The notes: generated from the letters alone by a model not told the origin. 64,000 nt of DNA from Rhizobium sp. BK399 (GCF_014194695.1 NZ_JACIAH010000009.1:124001-188000); one strand, 5' to 3'; shown: positions 8,279-17,030, counted from the stretch's first letter. A program made the numbers and translations.

Positions 8279-9340
8279 ATGGCCACGATCGAAATCGTCG
8301 ACCTCAAGAAGAATTACGGCTCCGTACCTGCCGTCAAAGGCGTCACCCTTTCTGTTGCCGATGGCGAACTGATCGTCCTCGTCGGACCATCTGGCTGCGG
8401 CAAGTCTACATTGCTTCGGATGATTGCGGGCTTGGAAACGGTCAGCGACGGGAAAATCGAAATTGCCGGTCGCAACGTCAACAATGCCGAGCCTGCAGAG
8501 CGCGATATTGCAATGGTCTTCCAGAACTATGCGCTCTATCCGCATATGACGGTGCGCGGCAATCTGGAATACGGGCTGAAAAACAGGAGAACGCCGCGGG
8601 CCGAAATTGACCGACGCGTGCATGAGGCGGCCGAGATTCTCGAGATCGGGCCGATGCTTGAACGAAGACCACGCGAGCTGTCGGGAGGTCAAAGGCAGCG
8701 CGTCGCGATGGGCAGAGCGATCGTGCGCGAGCCAGCAGCGTTCCTGTTCGACGAGCCGCTCTCAAACCTTGACGCCAAGCTACGTGTCCAGATGCGTGTC
8801 GAAATCCGCCGGCTCCAGCGTCGGCTGAAGACGACGAGCATCTACGTCACCCACGATCAGCTTGAAGCAATGACACTCGCCGATCGGCTGGTGGTGATGA
8901 ATGGCGGGCTCGTCGAGCAAATAGGCTCGCCTGTCGAAGTCTACGACCGCCCTGCAAGCCTGTTCGTCGCTGGCTTCATCGGATCCCCACCAATGAATCT
9001 GATGCCGATTGAGGTCATCGCCGGCTCCAACGGCCAACATAGCTTTGAGTTTCCCACTGGGACCGATATCGTCGGCGTGCGCCCCGATCAGCTGTCGCTG
9101 GTCGAGCCAGCCGAACCGTCAATCCGCCTCAACGCGACGGCCGAGCTTCTGGAGCCGATCGGTGGAGAAAGCCATCTTCACGTGCGCCTCGGCGATCGCG
9201 GCCATAGCGCAATCCTCAGCGTCCCCGGACGTCCAGAAGTCGCTGAAGCGGCAAAATTTCCAGTCTATGCCCGTGTCAGCGCCATGCATCCGTTTAACCG
9301 CGAAACCGGCAAACGAACAGATGTCGCACCGGCATCATAA
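8279..9340 (+). CDS. ugpC: Glycerol-3-phosphate ABC transporter ATPase UgpC
   Basis: This 353-residue ATPase has Walker A GPSGCGKST at about residues 36-44, the Q-loop VFQNYALYPHMTV, the signature LSGGQRQRVAMGRAIVR, Walker B FLFDEPLSNLD and the switch YVTHDQLEAMT. A C-terminal regulatory region of about 110 residues (VGVRPDQL onward) is the TOBE/MOI domain of the MalK/UgpC subfamily. It starts 2 nt after ugpE and completes the importer. The binding protein and permeases next to it identify it as UgpC rather than another MalK-like ATPase. Confidence 0.9.
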   Translation: MATIEIVDLKKNYGSVPAVKGVTLSVADGELIVLVGPSGCGKSTLLRMIAGLETVSDGKIEIAGRNVNNAEPAERDIAMVFQNYALYPHMTVRGNLEYGLKNRRTPRAEIDRRVHEAAEILEIGPMLERRPRELSGGQRQRVAMGRAIVREPAAFLFDEPLSNLDAKLRVQMRVEIRRLQRRLKTTSIYVTHDQLEAMTLADRLVVMNGGLVEQIGSPVEVYDRPASLFVAGFIGSPPMNLMPIEVIAGSNGQHSFEFPTGTDIVGVRPDQLSLVEPAEPSIRLNATAELLEPIGGESHLHVRLGDRGHSAILSVPGRPEVAEAAKFPVYARVSAMHPFNRETGKRTDVAPAS

Positions 9341-9372
9341 CCGGAATGTAGCAGCCAACAGAAAGCCAGAAC

Positions 9373-10122
9373 ATGACGATTTCCCAGCAGCGCATCGGTC
9401 CGGCGCGTAACGAGGTCCATGCACATCGGGGCGCTTCGGCCGTTGCTCCCGAGAATACGATTGCAGCCTTCCGGGCCGCTGCTGAGCAGGGCTGCAAATG
9501 GGTCGAGCTCGATGTTGCACTCCTGCAGGATGGAACGGCTGTCGTCATTCACGACGTTTCTGTCGATCGATGCTCTTCCTCGCGCGGCAATCTCGGTGAC
9601 ATGGTGGCCGCAGATATTGAAAGCATCGATGCCGGCTCGTGGTTTTCAGAAGCTTACCGCGGAGAGGCGCTGCCAACACTGGCGCTCGCGATCGAACGTC
9701 TCGGCGACCTCGGGCTCAATCTCAACGTCGAGATCAAGCAGCACGCGCACCACACATCGCTCGCGCAGTTGACGGAAACCGTCCATTCTCACCTCAGAAA
9801 ACGCGCACCCCATACTGAAATCGTCATTTCAAGCTTTGATGCCGAAGCGCTAAAAGCGATGCATCGGCTCGATCCAGACTACGAGCTCGCCATGCTGTGG
9901 AGCGAACTGCCGCGTGACTGGGCCGATGTTCTGGCCTCTATCCCGGCAAACACGATCCATCTAAATTACAAGTCGTTGAGCTTCGGGTTCCTCGAGGAGG
10001 CAAGTCGGCGCGAGATAAAGGTCAGGGCATGGACGTGCAACGCACCACACCTTCTCCGTCCTTTCTGGGGTGCTGGCTTGACAGGTGTCATTACTGACGA
10101 CCCAAGTCTCTTCCTGACTTGA
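9373..10122 (+). CDS. Glycerophosphodiester phosphodiesterase (UgpQ-like)
   Basis: The 249-residue enzyme has the GDPD signature HAHRGASAVAPENTIAAF with the catalytic His and Arg near the N-terminus. WVELDVALLQDG and VIHDVSVDR supply metal-binding and catalytic residues, and LNVEIKQ follows. No signal peptide is visible, so it probably acts in the cytoplasm as UgpQ does, splitting imported glycerophosphodiesters into glycerol-3-phosphate and an alcohol. It follows ugpC by 32 nt in the same operon. Confidence 0.88.
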   Translation: MTISQQRIGPARNEVHAHRGASAVAPENTIAAFRAAAEQGCKWVELDVALLQDGTAVVIHDVSVDRCSSSRGNLGDMVAADIESIDAGSWFSEAYRGEALPTLALAIERLGDLGLNLNVEIKQHAHHTSLAQLTETVHSHLRKRAPHTEIVISSFDAEALKAMHRLDPDYELAMLWSELPRDWADVLASIPANTIHLNYKSLSFGFLEEASRREIKVRAWTCNAPHLLRPFWGAGLTGVITDDPSLFLT

Positions 10123-10141
10123 AAGCGTGCAGGGGGCGGTA

Positions 10142-10915
10142 ATGATATCGAGCAGACAGCGCGACATGCTCGCGCTCATCGAGAACGAGGGGATGCAGTT
10201 CATCGAGGATTTGGCGCGTCGGTTCGGCCTGACGACGCAAACGATCCGGCGCGATATAAACGCGCTTTGCGACCTTGGTTATGCCAGGCGTTTTCATGGT
10301 GGCGTCGATGTGCCCGTCGAGGGAAGGAACATCTCCGTCAATGCACGCGCTCAGCTCAACAGCGCTGCCAAAAGGCGCATCGCGAGACGCGTTGCAAGCG
10401 ACATCGGTCCGAATTCCACAGTCTTCCTTGGGATCGGCAGCAGCGTCCAATTTGTTGCCGAGGCGTTGCGGGATCACCAGGGCCTTACGGTCGTTACCAA
10501 CAATATCCATGTCGCGCTTATCCTTTGCGACGCCTCAAACATCGAGGTGCACCTGACTGGCGGGCTGTTGCGCCATGACGACCGGGATGTGGTCGGCGCC
10601 GACGTCATCCGGTTTTTCGAAAAGTTCTATGCCACGCACGCCGTCGTTGGAGCCGGCGCCCTCAGTCACGTTCATGGGCTGATGGACTTCAGTTACAGTG
10701 AAGCGCAGATCACCAACGCCATTATCGAAAATTCCAAGAGCTGTTTCCTGGCAGCTGATGCCAGCAAGTGGATGCGCAACGCTTCGGTGCGCGTCGCCCC
10801 CTTCAACAAACTGACCCGGTTCTACACCGACCGGCTGCCTGACGACCAAGGTGTTGTCGCCGCTTGCGCGGCAAGCAGCATGGACATCGTGTTGTGCGGC
10901 GAGGAGTATTCATGA
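10142..10915 (+). CDS. DeoR/GlpR-family transcriptional repressor
   Basis: This 257-residue regulator has an N-terminal winged helix (SSRQRDMLALIENEGMQFIEDLARRFGLTTQTIRRDINAL). A DeoR C-terminal sugar-phosphate sensor domain follows (VFLGIGSS, TVVTNN, LTGGLLR, FLAADASKW). I chose the ATG at 10142 because AGGGGG lies just upstream; the GTG at 10127 overlaps that site. It is inside the ugp operon and is the likely ligand of the 30-bp palindrome upstream of ugpB, probably relieved by a sugar or glycerol phosphate. That pairing is inference. Confidence 0.88.
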   Translation: MISSRQRDMLALIENEGMQFIEDLARRFGLTTQTIRRDINALCDLGYARRFHGGVDVPVEGRNISVNARAQLNSAAKRRIARRVASDIGPNSTVFLGIGSSVQFVAEALRDHQGLTVVTNNIHVALILCDASNIEVHLTGGLLRHDDRDVVGADVIRFFEKFYATHAVVGAGALSHVHGLMDFSYSEAQITNAIIENSKSCFLAADASKWMRNASVRVAPFNKLTRFYTDRLPDDQGVVAACAASSMDIVLCGEEYS

Positions 10916-11697
10916 CATTCATAGGCGCTGCCCCATCGCCGGCGGACCTGCGCAATGTGCGTTACCTGTTCACCGATATCGACGATACCCTGACGACAGA
11001 AGGTCAGCTGTTACCACAGACTTACCAAGCCCTCTGGGATCTCTACCGCGCCGGGATTTCAATCATTCCCGTCACCGGAGGATCGGCTGGCTGGTGCGAA
11101 CACATCGTTCGAGCCTGGCCGGTGGCCGCGGTCATCGGCGAGAGCGGAGCCTTTGCTGTTTTCCGGCGAGATGGCGAGGTCGTCTTCGACTATTGGGAAG
11201 ACGGCGCCCTGCAGGCGCGACGCCAGCGTGAACATCTCGAAGCAATCGGGAAGATTATCAGATCCACGCCCTCGCCATTTCGGATTGCCCATGATCAGGC
11301 ATTCCGGCTGGCGGATGTTGCCATCGACATCGGTGGTGTACCCTACGAGGAGGTCGATATCCTGGCTGATCAGATTCGGCAGATGGCGGCGACCGTCGCC
11401 ATCAGCTCCATTCATATCAATACGTGGATCGGAGACTATGACAAGAAAGCCATGAGCGAGCGATTGCTCAATGAAGCTTTTGCGGTGGATCCCCTGACGA
11501 CGCCTTCAGTCACGGCTTTCGTTGGTGATTCACGCAACGACGCTCCCATGTTCGGCTACATCCGCAATTCTTTTGGCGTGCGCAACATTTTGCCCATAAT
11601 GGACAAACTTCCGCATAAGCCACGATGGGTTTCGTCGGAACCGGCTGGCCTCGGGTTCAGAGATATTGCGACCACACTTTTGCGCGCGAAAGCATAG
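10912..11697 (+). CDS. HAD-superfamily (Cof/IIB type) phosphatase
   Basis: The ATG overlaps the stop of the deoR gene (ATGA), so the protein is 261 residues. Motif I is FTDIDDTLTTEG with the nucleophile Asp, motif II VTGG, and motif IV GDSRNDAPMF. A cap domain lies between, as in Cof-type HAD phosphatases. The product may dephosphorylate a small sugar or glycerol phosphate as part of, or as a safety valve for, the ugp pathway. The substrate cannot be told from sequence. It ends the operon, and decayed DNA follows. Confidence 0.85.
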   Translation: MTFIGAAPSPADLRNVRYLFTDIDDTLTTEGQLLPQTYQALWDLYRAGISIIPVTGGSAGWCEHIVRAWPVAAVIGESGAFAVFRRDGEVVFDYWEDGALQARRQREHLEAIGKIIRSTPSPFRIAHDQAFRLADVAIDIGGVPYEEVDILADQIRQMAATVAISSIHINTWIGDYDKKAMSERLLNEAFAVDPLTTPSVTAFVGDSRNDAPMFGYIRNSFGVRNILPIMDKLPHKPRWVSSEPAGLGFRDIATTLLRAKA

Positions 11698-11712
11698 AAT
11701 GTGGCCTCGCGA

Positions 11713-11941
11713 AATGATGATGATCGGGCACGGGGGGCGGATCGCCTCGACGAACTCTTCGATCGTCTTGCAGGGAATGATCTGCTTCTTCAGATCACCG
11801 GCGCTTTCGTAGAATTCGTCGGTCTTCTCAGGCGTGCGGTTGAAGACAGCAATCTTGTTGCCTTTTTCCGCAATGTTGAGCGCCAGGTTAGAACCCATGA
11901 CGGCAAGCCGATCAGCCCGATTTCTGCCTTCTCCGCGATAC
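11713..11941 (-). pseudogene. gnd: 6-phosphogluconate dehydrogenase N-terminal fragment (gnd remnant)
   Basis: On the minus strand one frame gives EKAEIGLIGL and the next gives AVMGSNLALNIAEKGNKIAVFNRT, then the text runs on to IRPPCPIIII. This is the start of a decarboxylating 6-phosphogluconate dehydrogenase, about 75 of roughly 475 residues. A single-base deletion near 11907 breaks the frame between the two halves of the Rossmann motif. The reading stops matching at about 11713, beside the 3' end of the HAD gene. It is a dead fragment. Confidence 0.85.
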
Positions 11942-12020
11942 ATCCGCTTTTTTGGTTTCTCGCAATGACGGGATGCACCGCCAAGTACGCGGCGCCCCAA
12001 AGCTGTCCGCTATCGCCCGG

Positions 12021-12363
12021 CTAGAAGGCCAGCTGTACCTTCATCGATTTGCTCCGATCCCCGGCAGCTTCGAAAGCCTGAACCGCTTCCGTCAGCGGAT
12101 AAATGCCGCTCAACAGGGGCTTAAGATCGACCCGCCGGCTATTGATGAGATCGACCGCAACGCCGAACTCCTCATGGAACCGGAACGTGCCCTTCATCTC
12201 GATCCTTGGCGACGACCATGTTCTGCGGAATCGAGACGTCACCCCCTCGATCAGATGACGCAGCACAATGCGGCCATGGTGAAGACCATGAGTTCGACCA
12301 GTGAAGCCCTCGCTGCCGGTGCTGCCCTTTTGGCAAGCCTCGTCGGACGCTTCAAACTCGACC
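12021..12363 (-). pseudogene. idnD: L-idonate 5-dehydrogenase C-terminal fragment (idnD remnant)
   Basis: The last 60 residues in one frame (IEMKGTFRFHEEFGVAVDL, then LKPLLSGIYPLTEAVQAFE and SMKVQLAF before the stop) match the C-terminus of zinc-type L-idonate 5-dehydrogenases. Just upstream a different frame reads DVSIPQNMVVAKD, the neighbouring block of the same protein, so there is a frameshift near 12205. Further upstream, VEFEAS (about 12363) is recognisable and then similarity fades. Together with the gnd fragment it marks a lost gluconate/idonate catabolic locus. Confidence 0.75.
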
Positions 12364-12613
12364 GTCGCCGGTCCATTCGGGAGCCTGGTTCGGCAGCCTG
12401 TGGGAAAGGACCAGAATATCGCCAGCGCGTCGCATAAATGAATGAATCGGTCGGGAACTTTCCCCGACCTCGTTTGTTTGCAGGACGCAGCGATTTTTGA
12501 AACACGCTGCGGGATCAGCATCGCCCTATGCAGGTCCGCTCAAGGCCCGGCGCTGGTCACCTGATCCGCCGGGCTTTCGATTCAAATCTTTGCCATTAAA
12601 GTAGAATCGACTG

Positions 12614-12638
12614 GGAACCTTTCCTAAGCTGAATGGTT
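12614..12638 (+). promoter_or_regulatory. EcfG-type promoter before candidate small RNA
   Basis: GGAAC at 12614-12618 is followed after 16 nt by GGTT (GGAAC-N18-TT in the looser form). A second looser match (GGAAC at 12454, TT at 12477) lies 160 bp upstream. The first is correctly placed to start an RNA at about 12644. Confidence 0.5.
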
Positions 12639-12643
12639 TGAAG

Positions 12644-12739
12644 CTCGCAATGCTTTCACAGCGGCATTGTCAGCTGGTATCCGTCCCTCAGAGAAACCAG
12701 CGCGCAAAGGGCTCGGTGCTCCCAGCACCGGGCCTTTTT
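12644..12739 (+). ncRNA. Candidate trans-acting small RNA with three stem-loops
   Basis: The segment folds by eye into three consecutive hairpins. The first is CAATGC/GCATTG (12648-12653 with 12664-12669). The second is GCTGGT/ACCAGC (12673-12678 with 12696-12701), whose loop contains CCGTCCCTC, a pyrimidine-rich stretch able to pair with Shine-Dalgarno sequences. The third is an 11-bp terminator stem followed by TTTTT. No open reading frame with a ribosome site uses this stretch. The architecture resembles Hfq-dependent alphaproteobacterial sRNAs, but I cannot assign a family. Confidence 0.55.
12710..12739 (+). terminator. Strong rho-independent terminator
   Basis: An 11-bp GC-rich stem (GGCTCGGTGCT with AGCACCGGGCC, one G-T pair) with the loop CCC is followed directly by TTTTT. 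It ends the candidate sRNA, since no upstream plus-strand gene needs it. Confidence 0.85.
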
Positions 12740-12847
12740 CTGCAGGCGGATTTTGTTCGAGCGCGAGGCTTGGAATAAGCGGGAACAAACGAGTCCGAGT
12801 TCATTACGAGCAAAGGCGGCGCGTTCGCCCTGCTTCGACGTTCAAAA

Positions 12848-13042
12848 ATGAAGATCATTTCAGCGCTTGCCGCTACTTGCCTACTAACGCTCAGCCTTGC
12901 CTCATGCGCAAACACGATCAAAGGTGTTGGACGCGACGCAGCCAATACTGTGACACCGCGGGGCACTAGTTTTGCAAATCGTCACGACGAGGTGGACAAC
13001 TTCTGTCAGACAGAGATGCTTGACCAGCGATCTCGGTCGTGA
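12848..13042 (+). CDS. Entericidin-like small lipoprotein
   Basis: The N-terminus is a lipoprotein signal with the lipobox LASC (Cys at residue 20). It is followed by ANTIKGVGRDAANTV, the hallmark of entericidin A/B proteins found in many alphaproteobacteria. Family members are usually about 45-50 residues; this one is 64, with a tail after NTVTPRG that does not look like the family and may come from a frameshift. Known family members are small membrane lipoproteins tied to stress or bacteriolysis. It lies about 110 bp after the sRNA terminator. Confidence 0.75.
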   Translation: MKIISALAATCLLTLSLASCANTIKGVGRDAANTVTPRGTSFANRHDEVDNFCQTEMLDQRSRS

Positions 13043-13468
13043 GCTGTGCTGGTCATTCATGTCGGCGGTACCTATGGAGATATTCCCAGCAGGCGGTCGA
13101 AGACGAGGCTAGAAAGTTGGAAATTCGAGCGTTGCCTTGGCCTAGTGTACGTCTTTTGCCACACCTAATATACATTTTACGCCTCCTCTAATAACCATTC
13201 TAAGGCGTCGCTGGTGCTCCCTTGATGACCGGGCAAGCGGGCACATGCAACCCATTCCCTTTCTCCACGTTCGTGCGCACGATCGATCATCTTGATTTCG
13301 ACCTCATGCTGGAAGGGAAAGCCAAAGACCTTTCTCCTTCGACTTCGGTCAGATGTTCTTCGCTATGCTCCCCACCTCGCATCGCGCTTTGAAAGCGAAA
13401 CGGATCGGCATCTGCCGGTTTTGAATTAGGGCTACAGGCACTCGGCCGCGTTTCGATTTGAGCGCTGC
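13043..13468. other. Intergenic region, no gene seen
   Basis: Short frames exist on both strands, but none has a plausible start, ribosome site or recognisable protein. The stretch around 13150-13200 is AT-rich compared with its surroundings. I see no terminator or repeat. Confidence 0.5.
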
Positions 13469-13723
13469 CTACGCGCCCACAAGAGCCGCAATTGGAGCAG
13501 CAGGCAAGTTGGAGGACAACGTCGATCTCAGCGGAGCGACCGTGGGAGTTCCTCGCCATGAATTGGCAACGAGCAGGACGACGAGGGCGAGGAGCAGACC
13601 AAGGCCGACAGTGGACCAGACGGAGATGCCCTTGTTCCTGGCTGAGATAGGCGTTCGACGGCCTTGATAGGCTGTGCGCTCCCGATCGCCATTAAACTGC
13701 GCTGGTTCCCGCATGTCATTCAT
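13469..13723 (-). CDS. Small single-span membrane protein, unknown function
   Basis: The 84-residue product has a charged N-terminal half, one clear transmembrane helix (STVGLGLLLALVVLLVANS, about residues 37-56) and a short Ala/Pro-rich tail. I do not recognise a family. The ATG at 13723 and a second ATG three codons later are both possible starts; GGGATGA precedes the second. It stands alone on the minus strand. Confidence 0.5.
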   Translation of the reverse strand: MNDMREPAQFNGDRERTAYQGRRTPISARNKGISVWSTVGLGLLLALVVLLVANSWRGTPTVAPLRSTLSSNLPAAPIAALVGA

Positions 13724-13812
13724 CCCGGGCTACGTGGTATTCAATACCGGACCGCCGCTTCGTGGTCTGCGGGGAGAGATAGGCGATAAATGCGGGATGA
13801 CCAGGCTGCATT

Positions 13813-14631
13813 TTAGGCGATCACCTTGCACCTGAACAGTCGAAGCGCCCTGATGACAAACCGCGCAATCTCGACCCCTGCCCGATACGGCACCACTGTG
13901 GGTGGCTTGCGCCAGCCCAGCTTGTAGCGTGATAGTCTCTCCTGGATTTGAGATTTGGGCTCGGCGTCCTGCCTGGCTGGCAGGGGATCAACAAAAAACG
14001 CCCTCAGACCAACCAGATGTTCCATGTCAAATGCCAGATCGTATGGCAATCGCATCGGCATCAGGCGATCGACGATCCAAGCCGCGGCGCGGCGATTTAC
14101 CAGGTACGCCCCAGCGCCCTTTTCCCGTGTCAGTGAAATCGCCATCGAATGTTGAGAGGTCAGCCGGCGAAACCGGAACTTCCTTCCCTTGTTGACCGTC
14201 GAAAGCCTGACGATGTCCCATTGGTTTCGATTAGCCAGCACCTCCTTCAGGACGGCCATGAAATTCGGGTCGAAATTGAGATCGTTCTCGAGGATCAGGG
14301 CATGTTCATCAGGTGATGCAATGAGACGCCGGGCGCAGTCGACATGACTGAGGTAACAGCCGATTTCGTATGGATTTGGTCTTCGCCCGTGCCGAAAGAG
14401 GTAGCCGCGCTCATCGAAGTCCGAAATCGGCAGTCGAAGGTCAGCTCCATCCACGGCCGAAATCCTTTCGAAATTCAACCCGAAGGTTTTGATCAGAAAC
14501 GTCATGCGCCTTCCGCGATCGGGCGCCCGATCGAGGTTGATGAGAAAGGTCCGCAGCTGCGGCAGCGCCTGGCGGGCGATTAGATTGTCGTGCTCGGGAA
14601 GGTAGTTCATTGAAGGCCCGGGGATGATCAC
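13813..14631 (-). CDS. Glycosyltransferase family 25 (LPS-type) protein
   Basis: This protein of 265-272 residues carries the GT25 features FLINLDRAPDRGRRM near the N-terminus, YEIGCYLSHVDCARRLIAS (the G-C-x-L-S-H block) and HALILENDL with the acidic metal-binding motif. AYLVNRRAAAWIVDRL follows. GT25 enzymes add galactose or related sugars to lipooligosaccharide. The ATG at 14610 (MNYLPEH) is an equally good start. No other polysaccharide gene is adjacent, so its acceptor is unknown. Confidence 0.82.
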   Translation of the reverse strand: MIIPGPSMNYLPEHDNLIARQALPQLRTFLINLDRAPDRGRRMTFLIKTFGLNFERISAVDGADLRLPISDFDERGYLFRHGRRPNPYEIGCYLSHVDCARRLIASPDEHALILENDLNFDPNFMAVLKEVLANRNQWDIVRLSTVNKGRKFRFRRLTSQHSMAISLTREKGAGAYLVNRRAAAWIVDRLMPMRLPYDLAFDMEHLVGLRAFFVDPLPARQDAEPKSQIQERLSRYKLGWRKPPTVVPYRAGVEIARFVIRALRLFRCKVIA

Positions 14632-14822
14632 ATCTGCCAGACCTTGCCCACCGAATATCTCCCTGCTCTGTCCGCTTGCTTACGTTTTTGTAAGGTCGCT
14701 ATCTGTCAGGAAGGCTGAAAGCTAGTTGAAAGCTTCGAGAAGCTACGAACGAGCTGCATCGTGGAGGAAGCACCTGTATCGTGATGAAAGGCGATGCGTA
14801 ACTCGTACCGGAGGAGACTTTG

Positions 14823-14909
14823 ATGCGTTCATCACGCAGGCTTTTTAATTCAATCGCTATATCTGCAATCATTGCCGCGGCATGCGCGCAGCCGTTCATC
14901 GCAGGTTAA
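14823..14909 (+). CDS. 28-residue hydrophobic leader-like peptide
   Basis: A very short frame is preceded by GGAGGAGACTTTG, a strong ribosome site with 7-nt spacing. The product has a basic start (MRSSRRLF), a hydrophobic core (SIAISAIIAAACA) and ends PFIAG, like a signal peptide alone or a tiny membrane peptide. It is 40 nt upstream of the exported Tyr-rich protein and could be its co-transcribed leader or the broken 5' end of another exported protein. Confidence 0.4.
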   Translation: MRSSRRLFNSIAISAIIAAACAQPFIAG

Positions 14910-14949
14910 TGCTTGGTAACCGAGACTCACTGCCTGAAAGGATGCCCCG

Positions 14950-15276
14950 ATGAAGACGCTTTTTTCACCTCTCGCAGCCATGGTCCTGGCTGCATCGTTC
15001 GCCCTGCCGCTGAGCGCTGCGCCGATCGCGGTGCCGAAAGCAGCGCCATTACACACCACCGATGTCGAGCTTGTCAGGCACAAGGGCCACGGGAATGGCT
15101 ATGCTTATGGCCACTACAAGAACCGGAATTACGCCTACCGCGACTGCCGGTATTACGGCTCATGCTACCGTCATCGGTATTCCGGCTATCCACGGTATGG
15201 ATATCCCCGGTACGGCTATCGCGACTACTACTCCTACCAGCGTAGGCCGGGCGTGAGCCTGTACTTTAATTTCTAG
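14950..15276 (+). CDS. Small exported Tyr/Gly/Arg-rich protein
   Basis: The 108-residue product has a clean Sec signal peptide (KTLFSPLAAMVLAASFALPLSAA). The mature part is rich in Tyr, Gly and Arg with repeats such as GYPRYGYPRYGYRDYY. Two Cys in the middle (DCRYYGSC) may form a disulphide. Proteins of this look are common in rhizobia and are annotated as hypothetical. The function is unknown, probably periplasmic or surface-exposed. AAAGGATGCCCCG before the ATG provides the ribosome site. Confidence 0.7.
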   Translation: MKTLFSPLAAMVLAASFALPLSAAPIAVPKAAPLHTTDVELVRHKGHGNGYAYGHYKNRNYAYRDCRYYGSCYRHRYSGYPRYGYPRYGYRDYYSYQRRPGVSLYFNF

Positions 15277-15588
15277 TCACAGTCCTACGGGACAGACGTG
15301 GGACAAAGAGACTTTTTAGCCCGTCAGCCCGAACGTTGGCGGGTTTCAATTGCCTGACACTCGCCCGCAAGACTTGAAATCCCTCCGCGATCAGCATGTT
15401 TCGACCATGCCTATCCCGCGCCACGATCTCGTTCTTGAACGAGCATTTCCGATCGCAGAATCCTGCCCCGGCTTGGTGCGTGGCGCCGTGCCGCGGGGCG
15501 ACGGCAACGCACCGCGTGACGGATCTGGCGCTGCCACTGACGCGACATAAGCTCCTTACTGCCAGCACGGTCTTTTAGGACGTAGGAA

Positions 15589-15991
15589 ATGGCGTCCCAG
15601 ACGACGCTTCGACAATCCTCGATCACCCTCACACAGACCGACCACACGCGATTGTCAAAACTCGCGGAGACCCATAGCTCGAAAAGCACTGATATTGCCG
15701 GGAATTGCTTTCCGAACTCGAACGCGCTTGCATCGTGTCCGACGAGGCTATCGCCACGGATGTCGTCTACATGGGTTCCACGCTGCGATTGGTGAGCGAC
15801 CTCGGCGAAGACCGTGCGGTCACGCTCTCTTTCCTGGAGAGGCGAACATCGCAAAGGGCAAGGTTTCGATACTGACCCCGATTGGAACGGCCCTCATCGG
15901 AGTTTCAAAAGGACAATCGATCGACTGGCTGGCTCGCGATGGGCAAGTTCATCGCCTCACGGTGAAGGCGGTAGAAGCAGAGGCGATATGA
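15589..15991 (+). pseudogene. rnk: Nucleoside diphosphate kinase regulator (Rnk) remnant
   Basis: Pieces of one Rnk/GreA-C-type protein appear in three frames. They are ITLTQTDHTRLSKLAETHSSKSTDIA at 15589 onward, VSDEAIATDVVYMGSTLRLVSDLGEDRAVTL around 15736-15825, and ANIAKGKVSILTPIGTALIG to the stop at 15991. At least two small indels separate them, one near 15705 and one near 15832 in the PGEA block. The order and spacing match an intact family member of about 135 residues, so this is a recently broken gene. Confidence 0.85.
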
Positions 15992-16470
15992 TCTTGGTTT
16001 GACGGCATCTCCCGCCCTGTCCGGGGGAACTGAACGCAGTTCGAGCACCACCACCTTCTGGCGCGTAATTCAATGCCAAGGGGTCAGAGATCTTTGAGAG
16101 GGGGGTTAGCTCCCGCGCAAGACTATAATCGGTTTCGTTGCCCAGCCGGCGCCGCGCCGCTAAAATCGAAAGCATACCTTTCCGTAGGGCGCCCGCAAGA
16201 ATTTGGGCGCTCTGTTCCCCAAGCGGTAATGGGAGGCCACAAGGGGGTTTCCGCGACACCTTGTGGCCTCCATGTCCTTCCCCCGGACGGAAGAACGATG
16301 ACAAGATTAGGTCGAGGAAGTCCAACGACAACTGGACTTTGGTCCGACGTTCTGCCTGCGCAATTGTTTGTACGTTATCGTACGGTTGCATTGCCGAGGA
16401 GGCTCGCTACATGCCAGCCGCGTGGCGCAAAGGCTGGTTTCTGGGAGACACCCTATTCGTTCTCTTGCCC
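15992..16470. other. Intergenic region, no gene seen
   Basis: Long frames here lack ribosome sites and recognisable content. The stretch separates two pseudogenes and is probably decayed sequence. Confidence 0.5.
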
Positions 16471-17030
16471 TTACAGCGTCTCCAGGATCGGCAATCGCAG
16501 GGTAACCAACAGGCCCACCACCGGCTGCATCGCTGAGATACGCGGTACCTCCCGCTCCCTGTATGACTTCTCGCACGATGGCGAGACCCAGACCGCCGCC
16601 CTCTTCCTGGGTTCCCATGACCCGGTAAAATCGCTCGAAAACGTGCTTGCGTTCCATCGGATGGATTCCGGGACCATTGTCCTCGACGGTAAACAATGCC
16701 CTACCGTCGAGGCGGGTCACCGATACCTTGACCTTGCCGCCCACGGGAGTATAGCGGATTGCGTTGTCGACGAGGTTTACAAGCATCTCTCCCAACATCG
16801 TGCCGTCACCTGCGACCCTAATCGGACTGGCTTCCTTCAATCCGATATCAATGCCGCGGCGAAGCGCTTCCTCGGCTTGGGCTCCGAGAACGTCTTCGGC
16901 CGCTTTTGCGAGGTCAATGACGTCGCAGCGCAGCCGCCTGCTACCCGGCTCCGCGCGCGACAGGGTCAAGAGCTGGCTTGCGAGCCTGGATATCTGTGTC
17001 CGTTGAAAGCGACGGGAATTGGTGCCGTTG
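16471..17030 (-). pseudogene. Sensor histidine kinase C-terminal fragment
   Basis: The minus strand encodes the end of a phosphoacceptor domain (QRTQISRLASQLLTLSRAEPG) and a HATPase domain with its N box (LVNLVDNAIRYTP), G1 box (VEDNGPGI) and G2 box (GGLGLAIVREV). A one-base shift near 16525 moves the true C-terminus (GLLVTLRLPILETL) to another frame, ending at 16471. The sensor, membrane segments and phospho-histidine are missing. It looks like the 3' half of a QseC/PmrB-type kinase whose partner regulator (19574-19948) is also cut. Confidence 0.85.

Noticed and set aside
12785..12815. GGAAC before the entericidin-like gene as an EcfG promoter
   Set aside because: No GTT or TT at the required spacing.
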